64,000 bases of DNA from Bog-756 sp963776225 (GTDB lineage Bacteria > Actinomycetota > Acidimicrobiia > Acidimicrobiales > RAAP-2), in the NCBI GenBank assembly GCA_963776225.1, contig CAVZLL010000003.1:248001-312000 (forward strand), read 5' to 3'. The first letter of the stretch is position 1. The number at the start of each line of letters is the position of its first letter. The translations under genes were made by a program, and so were the position numbers. Below, one piece after another: positions 8,992 through 16,973 of the stretch. The notes under the pieces were generated by a model that had not been told where the DNA came from, ran no database searches, and saw only the letters and a list, made by a program, of their open reading frames with translations.

Positions 8992-9834
8992 GTGCGCGCC
9001 ACCACCCTCCGCCTCGGGGAGCGGGTCTACCCGATCGCCGAGCGATCGCTGGTCATGGGAATCCTCAACCGGACCCCCGACTCCTTCTACGACAAGGGCG
9101 CAACCTTCGGACTCGACGACCTGGTCGGGCGTGCGGCGGTCATGGTCGACCAGGGGGCGGATCTCCTCGATGTCGGTGGTGTGAAGGCCGGGCCCGGCCC
9201 CGAGGTCGGCGAGGCCGAAGAGCTCGACCGGGTCGTCCCCGCGGTCGAGGCATTGGCGGCCCGGTTCGACCTGCCGCTGTCGGTGGACACCTGGCGCGCC
9301 TCGGTCGCGCGCGCGGCCTATGCGGCAGGCGCGGTGGTGGGGAACGACATCAGCGGGTTCGCCGATCCCGACTACCTGCCCGCGGCCGCCGACGCGGGTG
9401 CCACCGTCGTCGCCACCCACATCCGGCTCGGACCGAGGATCCCCGACCCCGCCCCGGTCTATGCCGACGTGGTCGAGACGGTGTGCTCGTACCTGCTCGA
9501 GCGGGCCGCCGCGGCATCGGCCGCCGGGATCCCCCGGGACCGGATCGTCCTCGACGCCGGGCTCGATCTCGGCAAGACGGCGGACCAGTCGCTCGCCCTC
9601 CTGCGCGCCTCGGACCGGCTCGCCGACCTCGGCTACCCGGTCCTGCTCTCCGCCTCGAACAAGCCGTTCCTCGGGGTGGTCCTGGGCCTCGAGATCGGAG
9701 AGCGGCGGGAGGCGTCGTTGGCGGCGACCGCCCTCGGAGCCACCCTCGGCTGCAGGGTCGTGCGCGTGCACGACGTCGGCGCCCACCGCCAGGTCTGCGA
9801 CGTGCTGGCGGCGGTCGGGTCGGCCCGCGCATGA
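8992..9834 (+). CDS. folP: dihydropteroate synthase homologue, FolP2-like
   Basis: 280-aa TIM barrel of the pterin-binding family. The N-terminal MGILNRTPDSF (residues 22-32) and SVDTWRA (about 97-103) match dihydropteroate synthase, which joins pABA to dihydropterin pyrophosphate in folate synthesis. The usual D-x-G-G-E-S-T-R-P-G loop is DVGGVKAGPG (60-69), and the S-R-K-x-F-x-G loop reads SASNKPFLG (220-228), so the Arg and Thr residues that contact substrates are missing. The same replacements are typical of the second actinobacterial paralogue (FolP2), for which synthase activity is doubtful. Overlaps holA by 4 nt. Confidence 0.85.
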   Translation: MRATTLRLGERVYPIAERSLVMGILNRTPDSFYDKGATFGLDDLVGRAAVMVDQGADLLDVGGVKAGPGPEVGEAEELDRVVPAVEALAARFDLPLSVDTWRASVARAAYAAGAVVGNDISGFADPDYLPAAADAGATVVATHIRLGPRIPDPAPVYADVVETVCSYLLERAAAASAAGIPRDRIVLDAGLDLGKTADQSLALLRASDRLADLGYPVLLSASNKPFLGVVLGLEIGERREASLAATALGATLGCRVVRVHDVGAHRQVCDVLAAVGSARA

Positions 9835-10859
9835 GCGCCCGGACCGCGGAGGCGGCCGAGCCGGTCGGGGCGATCCCGGTCGACCGAGCCGCCTACCTGG
9901 TGAGGGGTGACGACCCGGCGCTGATCGCCCAGGCGACCCACGTCCTCGTCGGACGTCTGGTGGGCGACGGCGACCCCTCGCTGACCGTGGAGGAGTTCGG
10001 CGGTCCCGGGGTGGACCAGGTCGACATCGGTGCGGTCGTCGACGCCTGCACGACGCCCCCCTTCCTCGTCGACAAGCGGGTGGTGGTGGTCCGCGAGGCG
10101 GGTCAGATCACCGCGGCCGACGCCAACCGGCTCGCCGCCTATCTGGCGGATCCCCTCCCGTCGACCGCCCTGGTCCTGGTCGCCGGCGGCGGCGCGGTCG
10201 CGCCCTCGCTGTCCAAGGCGGTCGCCGCCGCCGGGACGGTCCTCGACACCTCCGTCGGGACGGGCCGCGCCCGATCGCAGTGGCTCACCGACCACCTGAG
10301 GGCCGGACCGGTGCGGCTCGAGGGCGCGGCGGTCGTCCGGCTGACCGACCACCTGGGCTCGGACATGGGGCGGTTGGTCGGCCTACTCGACACCCTCGCC
10401 GCCGCCTACGGACCCGGGGCGACGGTCTCGGTCGACGAACTCGAGCCGTTCCTCGGCGAGGCGGGGGGCCTCGCCCCGTGGGATCTCACCGACGCCATCG
10501 ACGAGGGGGCGACGCCACGGGCTCTGGCGGCGCTGCACCGGATGCTGACCGCGGGCGACTTCCACCCGCTTCCGGTCCTCTCCCTCCTCCACCGGCACTA
10601 CCGACAGATGCTCCGGCTGGACGGGTCGGGCATCACGGCGCCGGAGCAGGCCGCCGCGACGCTCGGGACCAAGAGCACCTTCCCGGCCAAGAAGGCCCTC
10701 GCCCAGGCCCACCGGATGGGGTCGGCGCGCATCGCCCGGGCGATCCGGCTGCTGGCCGATGCCGACCTCGATCTGCGGGGGGCGAGCGCCCTCCCCGGGG
10801 AGGTGGTCCTCGAGGTGCTCGTGGCCCGCCTCAGCCGGCTGGTCCGCCAGGGACGCTGA
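9831..10859 (+). CDS. holA: DNA polymerase III subunit delta
   Basis: 342 aa. Clamp-loader subunit that opens the beta sliding clamp. The degenerate AAA+ module begins at A-Y-L-V-R-G-D-D-P-A-L. The DACTTPPFLVDKRVVVVREA stretch is the conserved delta segment (family pattern T-x-P-F-x-x-x-R-R-V-V-x-V). Later helices include LHRHYRQMLRLDG and the C-terminal clamp-interacting LADADLDLRGAS-LPGEVVLEVLVARL, as in other delta subunits. ATG 9831 overlaps the folP-like stop (ATGA), indicating an operon. The 3' end faces the DUF2510 gene. Confidence 0.92.
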   Translation: MSARTAEAAEPVGAIPVDRAAYLVRGDDPALIAQATHVLVGRLVGDGDPSLTVEEFGGPGVDQVDIGAVVDACTTPPFLVDKRVVVVREAGQITAADANRLAAYLADPLPSTALVLVAGGGAVAPSLSKAVAAAGTVLDTSVGTGRARSQWLTDHLRAGPVRLEGAAVVRLTDHLGSDMGRLVGLLDTLAAAYGPGATVSVDELEPFLGEAGGLAPWDLTDAIDEGATPRALAALHRMLTAGDFHPLPVLSLLHRHYRQMLRLDGSGITAPEQAAATLGTKSTFPAKKALAQAHRMGSARIARAIRLLADADLDLRGASALPGEVVLEVLVARLSRLVRQGR

Positions 10860-10922
10860 CGGGGGGGACAGACGGACCAGCCGGCGGAGGGGAAGGGGTG
10901 CCGGGTACGGTGGAATCGGCGA

Positions 10923-11588
10923 TCAGGCGGTGACGGCGTCGCGGTCCTGCAGGCCGGCGTCGGCGACGTTCTCGGTCCAGTGCTCGCCGTCCCAGTAGCG
11001 GAACTCGTGGCGCCCGGTCGGGTCGGCCTTCCAACCGGAGGGGACGGTCATCGTCGTGCTCCCCGTGGCGGTGTCGGCCGGCCGGGCCATCCGCTCGACG
11101 CCGGGGAGCGACTCCCGCTGGCGTGGCCGGTAGGCGCGGGCCACGCCGACCGGAGAGCGCAGGGTGGCGGTGCCGCCGGCGCCGAAGAAGGAGCCGCCGG
11201 AGCCGGCAGGGAGCGCGGCGGCGTCGCCCCGGATCTCCCCGAAGCTGCCGAGGGCCGCCGGTGCGGTGATGGTGCCGAGCGGCCGGCCGTCCTCCTTCTG
11301 CTTCTGGACCGACTCCTCACCGAAGCGCTCGAAGGGGAGGCTCGCCGCGCGCCCGCCCGCCGCGATGGCCACCACCTTGGGCCGTGCGCGGAAAACGTAC
11401 ATGCCGAGTCCGACGAGGGGGACGAGGAGGACGAGGACGAGGTAGGCGATCCTGCTCTCCTCGGCCCGCCTCCAGGCCCATCCGGGATGCCGGAAGAGGT
11501 CGACCGCGCCGGCGACCATCGAGATGGCCACCAGCCCGGCCACCAACTCGAGTGAGAAAGCGTTGGGTCCTGCGATCTGTCCCGTCAT
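10923..11588 (-). CDS. membrane protein with C-terminal DUF2510 domain
   Basis: 221 aa. The N-terminal part has two hydrophobic helices (about residues 10-27 and 44-63), arranged as in PLDc_N-type membrane anchors, separated by HPGWAWRRAEESR. A variable Gly/Ala-rich region follows. The C-terminus is a DUF2510 module (PSGWKADPTGRHEFRYWDG, then E-H-W-T-E-N-V), a Trp-rich motif common at the termini of actinobacterial envelope proteins. ATG 11588 is chosen because GGAGG lies 9 nt upstream; the frame stays open to 11639. About 280 bp of AT-richer DNA upstream separates it from dnaE2 and probably holds its promoter. Confidence 0.8.
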   Translation of the reverse strand: MTGQIAGPNAFSLELVAGLVAISMVAGAVDLFRHPGWAWRRAEESRIAYLVLVLLVPLVGLGMYVFRARPKVVAIAAGGRAASLPFERFGEESVQKQKEDGRPLGTITAPAALGSFGEIRGDAAALPAGSGGSFFGAGGTATLRSPVGVARAYRPRQRESLPGVERMARPADTATGSTTMTVPSGWKADPTGRHEFRYWDGEHWTENVADAGLQDRDAVTA

Positions 11589-11867
11589 GATGCACTGCCT
11601 CCTGTAGTCGCCGATGTCACTGATGGTGGATGAGGTCACTGAGGGCGCTGGCGGTGTCGGACGTCGGTCCGGATGTCCCGCCGGGGATCTCCCAGTGGTC
11701 CGGACCGGCCCCGCCGTCGCTACGACGGGTGCGGTTGCGTCCGTTGATGCCCTGGTCGGTCAATGACTGCGTGCTGTATCTGAATCATCGGGACTGCTAG
11801 GCACTGCATGTCACTTTTAGTGTTCATCATGTGACGCACAGTAGTCAAGAGATTCTCGGAAAAGATT

Positions 11868-14800
11868 TCAGCGGAAGTCCCGTGACGGCGGGACCGCGCC
11901 CAGGGCCAACGGCTCGAATCCCTCGGCGACCAGGGTCATCGACCCCTCCGACCGCTCGATCCGGCCGCGCACCAGGAGCGCCGGGCACGACCGGGCCACC
12001 GACCGCCACCGCACCCAGGCCCCCCGGGAGCACACGATGTTGACCATCCCGGTCTCGTCCTCGAGGTTCAGGAACACCGCACCGTTGGCGCTCTCGGGCT
12101 GCTGGCGGTGGGTGACCACCCCCCCGACGGTGACCCGTTCCCCGGCCGGACGGCCGGCCAGGGCGGCGGCCGGCACCACCCGGCGCCGGTCCAGCCCGCG
12201 ACGTGCGAGCTCCATCGCCGTGGTGTCCGGGGTGATGCCGAGCGACCAGAGGTCGTCGGAGACCCCCTCCCACGGGGTGGGCGCCGGGAGGGGTGGCGGC
12301 TCTGCACCGGTGACCACGCCCGGCAAGCGGTCCGCGGTGGCCTGGGACGCCGCGCCCGCCCCCCAGACGAGGGACCGCCGCCGGGTGCCCCGTCCCAGGC
12401 CGTCCAGGGCGCCGGCGGTCGCCAGCGCCTCCAGCTGGGCCCGGCTCACGCCGGCCCGGCGCACCAGGTCCTCCATCCCCGTCCAGGGAGCGCCCGCCTC
12501 GATCCGTGCCGCGGTGTCGGTCCCGATGCCGCGCACCGACGAGAGGCCGAGACGCACCGCGGCCCGGTCGGTCCCCTCCGGAGCTCCGGGTGTCCCGCGC
12601 GCTTCGGGATCCTCGGGCTCGAGGGACGCGTCGGCGCGTCCGTCGTTCACGTCGGGCCGGCGGACGACCACCCCGTGGCGCTTGGCGTCGGCCACCAGGC
12701 TCTGGGGGGACCAGAACCCCATGGGCTGCGCGTTGAGCAGCCCGGCGGTGAAGGCGGCCGGGTAGTGCACCTTGCACCAGGCGGTCGAGTACACCAGGTG
12801 GGCGAAGGCCACCGAGTGGCTCTCGGGGAACCCGAAATTGGCGAAGGCGGCGAGGGCGGCGTACACCTGCTCGGCCACCTCCCCGCCCACGCCCTGTGCG
12901 GCCATCCCGCCGAAGAGGCGGTCGCGCAGGCGGGCCATGCGCTCACCGGAGCGCTTGGCACTCATGGCCTGGCGCAGCTCGTCGGCCTCGGTCGGGGTGA
13001 ACCCGGCCACATCGATGGCGATCTGCATGAGCTGCTCCTGGAAGAGGGGAACCCCGAGTGTCCGCTCCAGGGAGGGCCGGAGCAGCGGGTGGAGGTAGGT
13101 GACCGGCTCGGTCCCGTTGCGCCGCCGGATGTAGGGGTGGACGGCGTTGCCCTGGATGGGCCCGGGGCGGATGAGGGCCACCTCGATGGCCAGGTCGTAG
13201 AAGCAGCGCGGCCGGACCCGGGGGAGGGTGTTCATCTGGGCCCGCGACTCGACCTGGAACACGCCCACCGTGTCGGCCCGGCACAGCAGGTCGTAGACCT
13301 CGGGCTCCTGCTCGAGCCGGGCCAGGTCGATCTCCACATGATGGAAGGCGCGCACCAGGTCGACCATCTGGTGGAGCGCGGTGAGCATGCCGAGGCCGAG
13401 CAGGTCGAACTTGACCAGGCCGGCCGCCGCGCAGTCGTCCTTGTCCCATTGGAGGACGCTGCGTTCCGGCATCCGGCCCCACTCGACCGGGCAGACCTCG
13501 ATCACCGGGCGGTCGCAGATGACCATCCCGCCCGAGTGGATCCCGAGGTGGCGGGGGAAGTCGAGCAGGTCGCCGGCCAGCTGTTGCACCAGGGGCGGGA
13601 GGTCCTCCCGCTCGCCGAGGGGCTGGCCCCGCTCGACCGACTTGGCCCAGAGGTCGACCTCCTCGGGGGTGTGTCCGAGTGCCTTGCCCATGTCGCGCAA
13701 CGCGGAGCGGGACCGGTAGGCGATGACGTTGGCCACCTGGGCGGCGTACAGCCGCCCGTAGCGCGCGTAGACGTACTGGATGACCTCCTCGCGCCGTCCC
13801 GACTCGATGTCGACGTCGATGTCGGGGGGGCCGTCGCGGGCGGGGGAGAGGAAGCGTTCGAAGAGCAGCCCGAGGGCGGTCGCGTCCACGTTGGTGATGC
13901 CGAGGGCGTAACAGACGGCCGAGGTGGCGGCCGACCCCCGACCCTGGCAGAGGATGTCCTGGTCCCGGCAGAACCGGACGATGTCCCAGACGGTGAGGAA
14001 GTACCCCGCGAAGCCGAGCGCGCCGATGACCTCGAGCTCGTGGTCGAGTCGGGTGTAGACGCCCGCGACCCGCTCGGCCCCCGGTGGCCCGTAGCGGTCG
14101 GCAGCACCCCGGCGGACCAGTTCGACCAGCCAGGTCTGTTCGGTGTGTCCCTCCGGCACCGGGAAGTCGGGGAGGCGTGGCGCGACCAGGCGCAGGTCGA
14201 ACGCGCACGCTGCGCCGATCTCGCCCGCCCGTTCGACGGCCCCGGGCCACCGGGCGAACCGGCGGCGCTGCTCGGCCTCGCCCCGCAGGCAGGCGGTGGG
14301 CGAGGAGGGGAGCCACCCCTCGAGGTCCTCGAGCGTCCGCCGGGACCGTACGGCGGCCAGGGCGGTGGCCAGCGGGAAGCGGGCGGGGGTGGCGTAATGC
14401 GCGTTGTTGGTGGCGACCGGGTCCATCCCGCGTCCGGCGGCCAGCACCGCCAGGGCGTCGTTGCGGGCGGTGTCGAGCGGTGTGCCGTGGTCCCAGAGCT
14501 CGACCGCCACGTGATCGCGCCCGAAGCGCTCGACGAGGTGGTCGAGGGCGCGGGCCGCCGAGGCCGGCCCCTCCCCGGTCAGCGCGGTCGACAGCGCCCC
14601 CTTGCGGCAGCCGGTGAGGACCTGCCAGTGCCCGCCGTGACGGTCGGCCAGGGTGTCGAGGGCGAGGAGCGGCTTCCCCTTCTCCCCCCCGGCCAGGTGG
14701 GCCTCGGCGATGACCCGGCTGAGGCGGGCGTACCCCTCGGGATCGCGGGCCAGCACCACCAGATGGCTGCCGTCCGGGTCGGGCACGCCCGTGCGCAGGT

Positions 14801-15026
14801 GGGGGGTGCCGGTCCCCGAGAGGGTGAGCTCGGCGCCGAAGACGGTGGGCAGGCCGAAGGCCCGGGACGCCTCGGCGAAGCGGACCACTCCGTAGAGGCC
14901 GTCGTGATCGGTGAGGGCCAGGGCGGTGAGGCCGAGCCGGGCCGCCTCCGCGGCGAGCTCCTCGGGGTGGCTGGCCCCGTCGAGGAAGGAGAAATTGGAG
15001 TGGGTGTGGAGCTCGGCGTAGGCCAT
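11868..15026 (-). CDS. dnaE2: error-prone DNA polymerase III alpha subunit
   Basis: 1052 aa. The PHP domain starts at AELHTHSNFSFLDGA. The polymerase active-site acidic cluster PPDIDVDIESGRREEV lies around residue 400, with further palm/fingers motifs (GRGSAATSAVCYALGI, HLGIHSGGMVI). The C-terminus has helix-hairpin-helix and OB-fold segments (VTVGGVVTHRQQPESANGAV, then F-L-N-L-E-D-E-T-G). DnaE2 (ImuC) is the catalytic translesion polymerase of the actinobacterial mutasome and needs ImuA' and ImuB. It is the last gene of the imuA'-imuB-dnaE2 run, 10 nt after imuB. ATG 15026 is chosen because the family starts immediately before A-E-L-H-T-H-S. Confidence 0.95.
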   Translation of the reverse strand: MAYAELHTHSNFSFLDGASHPEELAAEAARLGLTALALTDHDGLYGVVRFAEASRAFGLPTVFGAELTLSGTGTPHLRTGVPDPDGSHLVVLARDPEGYARLSRVIAEAHLAGGEKGKPLLALDTLADRHGGHWQVLTGCRKGALSTALTGEGPASAARALDHLVERFGRDHVAVELWDHGTPLDTARNDALAVLAAGRGMDPVATNNAHYATPARFPLATALAAVRSRRTLEDLEGWLPSSPTACLRGEAEQRRRFARWPGAVERAGEIGAACAFDLRLVAPRLPDFPVPEGHTEQTWLVELVRRGAADRYGPPGAERVAGVYTRLDHELEVIGALGFAGYFLTVWDIVRFCRDQDILCQGRGSAATSAVCYALGITNVDATALGLLFERFLSPARDGPPDIDVDIESGRREEVIQYVYARYGRLYAAQVANVIAYRSRSALRDMGKALGHTPEEVDLWAKSVERGQPLGEREDLPPLVQQLAGDLLDFPRHLGIHSGGMVICDRPVIEVCPVEWGRMPERSVLQWDKDDCAAAGLVKFDLLGLGMLTALHQMVDLVRAFHHVEIDLARLEQEPEVYDLLCRADTVGVFQVESRAQMNTLPRVRPRCFYDLAIEVALIRPGPIQGNAVHPYIRRRNGTEPVTYLHPLLRPSLERTLGVPLFQEQLMQIAIDVAGFTPTEADELRQAMSAKRSGERMARLRDRLFGGMAAQGVGGEVAEQVYAALAAFANFGFPESHSVAFAHLVYSTAWCKVHYPAAFTAGLLNAQPMGFWSPQSLVADAKRHGVVVRRPDVNDGRADASLEPEDPEARGTPGAPEGTDRAAVRLGLSSVRGIGTDTAARIEAGAPWTGMEDLVRRAGVSRAQLEALATAGALDGLGRGTRRRSLVWGAGAASQATADRLPGVVTGAEPPPLPAPTPWEGVSDDLWSLGITPDTTAMELARRGLDRRRVVPAAALAGRPAGERVTVGGVVTHRQQPESANGAVFLNLEDETGMVNIVCSRGAWVRWRSVARSCPALLVRGRIERSEGSMTLVAEGFEPLALGAVPPSRDFR

Positions 15027-15036
15027 CGTCGGTCGG

Positions 15037-16155
15037 CTAGCCGTAGGTGGCCTCGACCCACCAGCGGCCGCGTTCGACCAGGAGCAGGTGGGCGGCAGTC
15101 GCGGTGATCGCCTGGAGGCGGGCACCCCGACGGCGGGACCGCGACCACCACCGCTCGTCCGACGGCCACGGGCCCGCCCACCCGGACAGCGGGCTCCAGG
15201 GTCCCTCTTCCACCGAGAGCCGGTCGGGCGGGGAGGCGAGCAGGCCGCGCCCCGAGACCCGCACCGGTTCCCCGCGGGCATCGGCCAGATCGGCGCGGAG
15301 GGGGGTGGGGTGGACGACGGCCGGGGCGGGCGGAGGGAGCCGCCCGGGCCACGGGGCGCCGTCGTCCCGGCCCCTCTGCGGCTCGGCCGCGGCGTTCCAG
15401 GTGACGAAGTAGGCACGCTCCACCGGCCCGCGTCCGCCCCGGAGGCGGGCGGTGAGCACACCGTCCGGGCCGAGGAGGTCCTGGACCACGCCCAGGCACC
15501 GGGCCGCCCGGGTGTCGGTGTCGCTCACCCCGCCCCAGAAGCCCGGCTCGCTCACCACCGGTGCAGCCGGGTCCCCCCCGGCCGTCCGGTGACGGTCGCC
15601 GGTGCCCCGGCCCTCGCGCAGGCCGGCCGCCTCTCCGGTCCGCCCGCTCGCGACCCGGTGCGCGAGGGTGCCGTCTGCCCCGAATCGCCCGAGCACGTGG
15701 GCCTCGGGAAGCGCGGCGAACTCCCCGAGGGTGTGGATGCCCAGGCGGCCGAGCAACTCGGCGAGGTCGGGCTGGCCGAGGATGCCGACCGGCAGGGTGG
15801 CGAGGAACCCCGGGGTCCCCCCCGCCGGGACGACCAGCTGTCGGCGGGCGGCCAGCACGGCGGCGAACAGCCCGTCGGCCACCCCCACCTCGACCCCCGC
15901 CGAGACCCCCGTGACGGCCGAGACCCCCGTGACGGCCGAGACCGCGGTACGGACCAGGTCGGCCAGGACCGCCTCACCACCGAAGTACCGGGCCGGTCCC
16001 CGGACCGGCAGCGAGCAGATGCCGGGGCGCACGACGGTCACCCAGGGGCAGAGGACCTCGACCGCGGCAACCACCGCGGCGAAGGCCCGGAGGGCGGTCC
16101 CGCCCTCGTCCTCCTCCAGGAGCTCGGGGCACCGCACGACGAGCAGGCGGTCCAT
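15037..16155 (-). CDS. imuB: ImuB, inactive Y-family polymerase-like mutasome subunit
   Basis: 372 aa. ImuB bridges DnaE2 to the beta clamp and ImuA'. It has the Y-family layout (G-I-C-S-L-P-V-R-G-P-A-R-Y-F-G-G-E, later L-A-E-L-L-G-R-L-G-I-H-T-L-G-E-F-A-A-L-P) but lacks the catalytic Asp/Glu residues of true polymerases: the N-terminus reads RCPELLEEDEGGTALRAFAA. It is shorter than many ImuB proteins (about 500 aa), with a reduced C-terminal region. An 18-bp tandem duplication at about 15897-15940 repeats the peptide A-V-T-G-V-S. It starts 2 nt after imuA' ends, consistent with one transcript. Confidence 0.9.
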   Translation of the reverse strand: MDRLLVVRCPELLEEDEGGTALRAFAAVVAAVEVLCPWVTVVRPGICSLPVRGPARYFGGEAVLADLVRTAVSAVTGVSAVTGVSAGVEVGVADGLFAAVLAARRQLVVPAGGTPGFLATLPVGILGQPDLAELLGRLGIHTLGEFAALPEAHVLGRFGADGTLAHRVASGRTGEAAGLREGRGTGDRHRTAGGDPAAPVVSEPGFWGGVSDTDTRAARCLGVVQDLLGPDGVLTARLRGGRGPVERAYFVTWNAAAEPQRGRDDGAPWPGRLPPPAPAVVHPTPLRADLADARGEPVRVSGRGLLASPPDRLSVEEGPWSPLSGWAGPWPSDERWWSRSRRRGARLQAITATAAHLLLVERGRWWVEATYG

Positions 16156-16156
16156 G

Positions 16157-16915
16157 TCAGCCCGCCGGGTCCGCGGCGATGCCCACCGTCCCGTCGGGTG
16201 CGGGCAGCCACAGGTGCCGGTGGGCCGGCCGGGTGGCCGACCGGCGTCCGATCGCGGTCATCGTCATCCTCCGCCGGCGGAGGTACCCCTCGCCTGCTCC
16301 GGCCCCCTCCCACACGACCTCGTCGACCCGGAGCCGGAGGTCGGGTGGCTCGGGCCAGCCGGCCCGGCCCGGCGTCACCACCAGCACGGCGCCGCGCCGC
16401 CGCGCCCGTGCCACCAGCCGGCGGGCCATGGCCGGCCGGGGCGGGAAGGGGGGGCACAGCACCACCAGCTCGACTCCCTCGAGCAGCGCGGCGGTGACCT
16501 CGCCCCATGCCGCCCCCGGCCGGGGGACCACGGCCAACCGTCCGAGGTCGATGCCGAGGTCGTGGGCGGCGACCGCACCCAGGGCCGGATGGCCGACCAG
16601 CGCGCACCACGACCCGGCGGCCGAGGCCGCGGACACCAGGGCCAGCGCGACGCTGAAGGTGCCGGCGGAGCCGGGCCCGTCCACCACCAGGGTGGTGCCC
16701 CGGCGCAGGACCCCCTCCGGGAGCAGCCCGGCCAGTGGCGGTGCCAGCGGGAGGAGACGGGTCCGGCCGGCGGTGACCGGACGGGCGCGCTCGCCCACCA
16801 GGGCCAGGGCGGCCAGGGCGGCGGGATCGAGCCCCCGGTCCAGGCTCCCCGGGAGGGAGGACGCCTCCGCCTCCCGGGTATCCGCGCCCAGCGGTCGGGG
16901 AGGTGATACGAACAT
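16157..16915 (-). CDS. imuA': ImuA', RecA-like mutasome subunit
   Basis: 252 aa, first gene of the mutasome operon. Residues about 60-120 (LLPEGVLRRGTTLVVDGPGS, then A-G-T-F-S-V-A-L-A-L) resemble a RecA-fold P-loop region, but the Walker A is degenerate (D-G-P-G-S-A-G-T). The C-terminus has L-R-L-R-V-D-E-V-V-W-E-G and the RRRRMTMTAIG strand typical of actinobacterial ImuA'/SulA-related proteins. ATG 16915 lies inside a LexA box and 7 nt after a TACTAT -10 box, so the transcript is probably leaderless and directly blocked by LexA. Damage-induced mutagenesis is the known family role. Confidence 0.88.
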   Translation of the reverse strand: MFVSPPRPLGADTREAEASSLPGSLDRGLDPAALAALALVGERARPVTAGRTRLLPLAPPLAGLLPEGVLRRGTTLVVDGPGSAGTFSVALALVSAASAAGSWCALVGHPALGAVAAHDLGIDLGRLAVVPRPGAAWGEVTAALLEGVELVVLCPPFPPRPAMARRLVARARRRGAVLVVTPGRAGWPEPPDLRLRVDEVVWEGAGAGEGYLRRRRMTMTAIGRRSATRPAHRHLWLPAPDGTVGIAADPAG

Positions 16916-16923
16916 ATGTTCGA
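16908..16923 (-). promoter_or_regulatory. SOS (LexA) box over the imuA' start codon
   Basis: The minus strand reads TCGAACATATGTTCGT, which matches the actinobacterial SOS consensus TCGAAC-N4-GTTCGA except at the last base. The ATG in its centre is the imuA' start. Next to it, at 16923-16928, is TACTAT, a -10 box 7 nt before that ATG. LexA bound here would cover the -10 region, the start site and the first codons. Confidence 0.9.
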
Positions 16924-16973
16924 TAGTAGCGATCGGAGGACGGTCTGCCCAGTCCGTCCCGCCGGCTCTCGGC

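Noticed and set aside
12108..15107. 999-codon plus-strand frame opposite dnaE2
   Set aside because: Same effect of high G+C. The minus strand encodes an unmistakable DnaE2 with all motifs.
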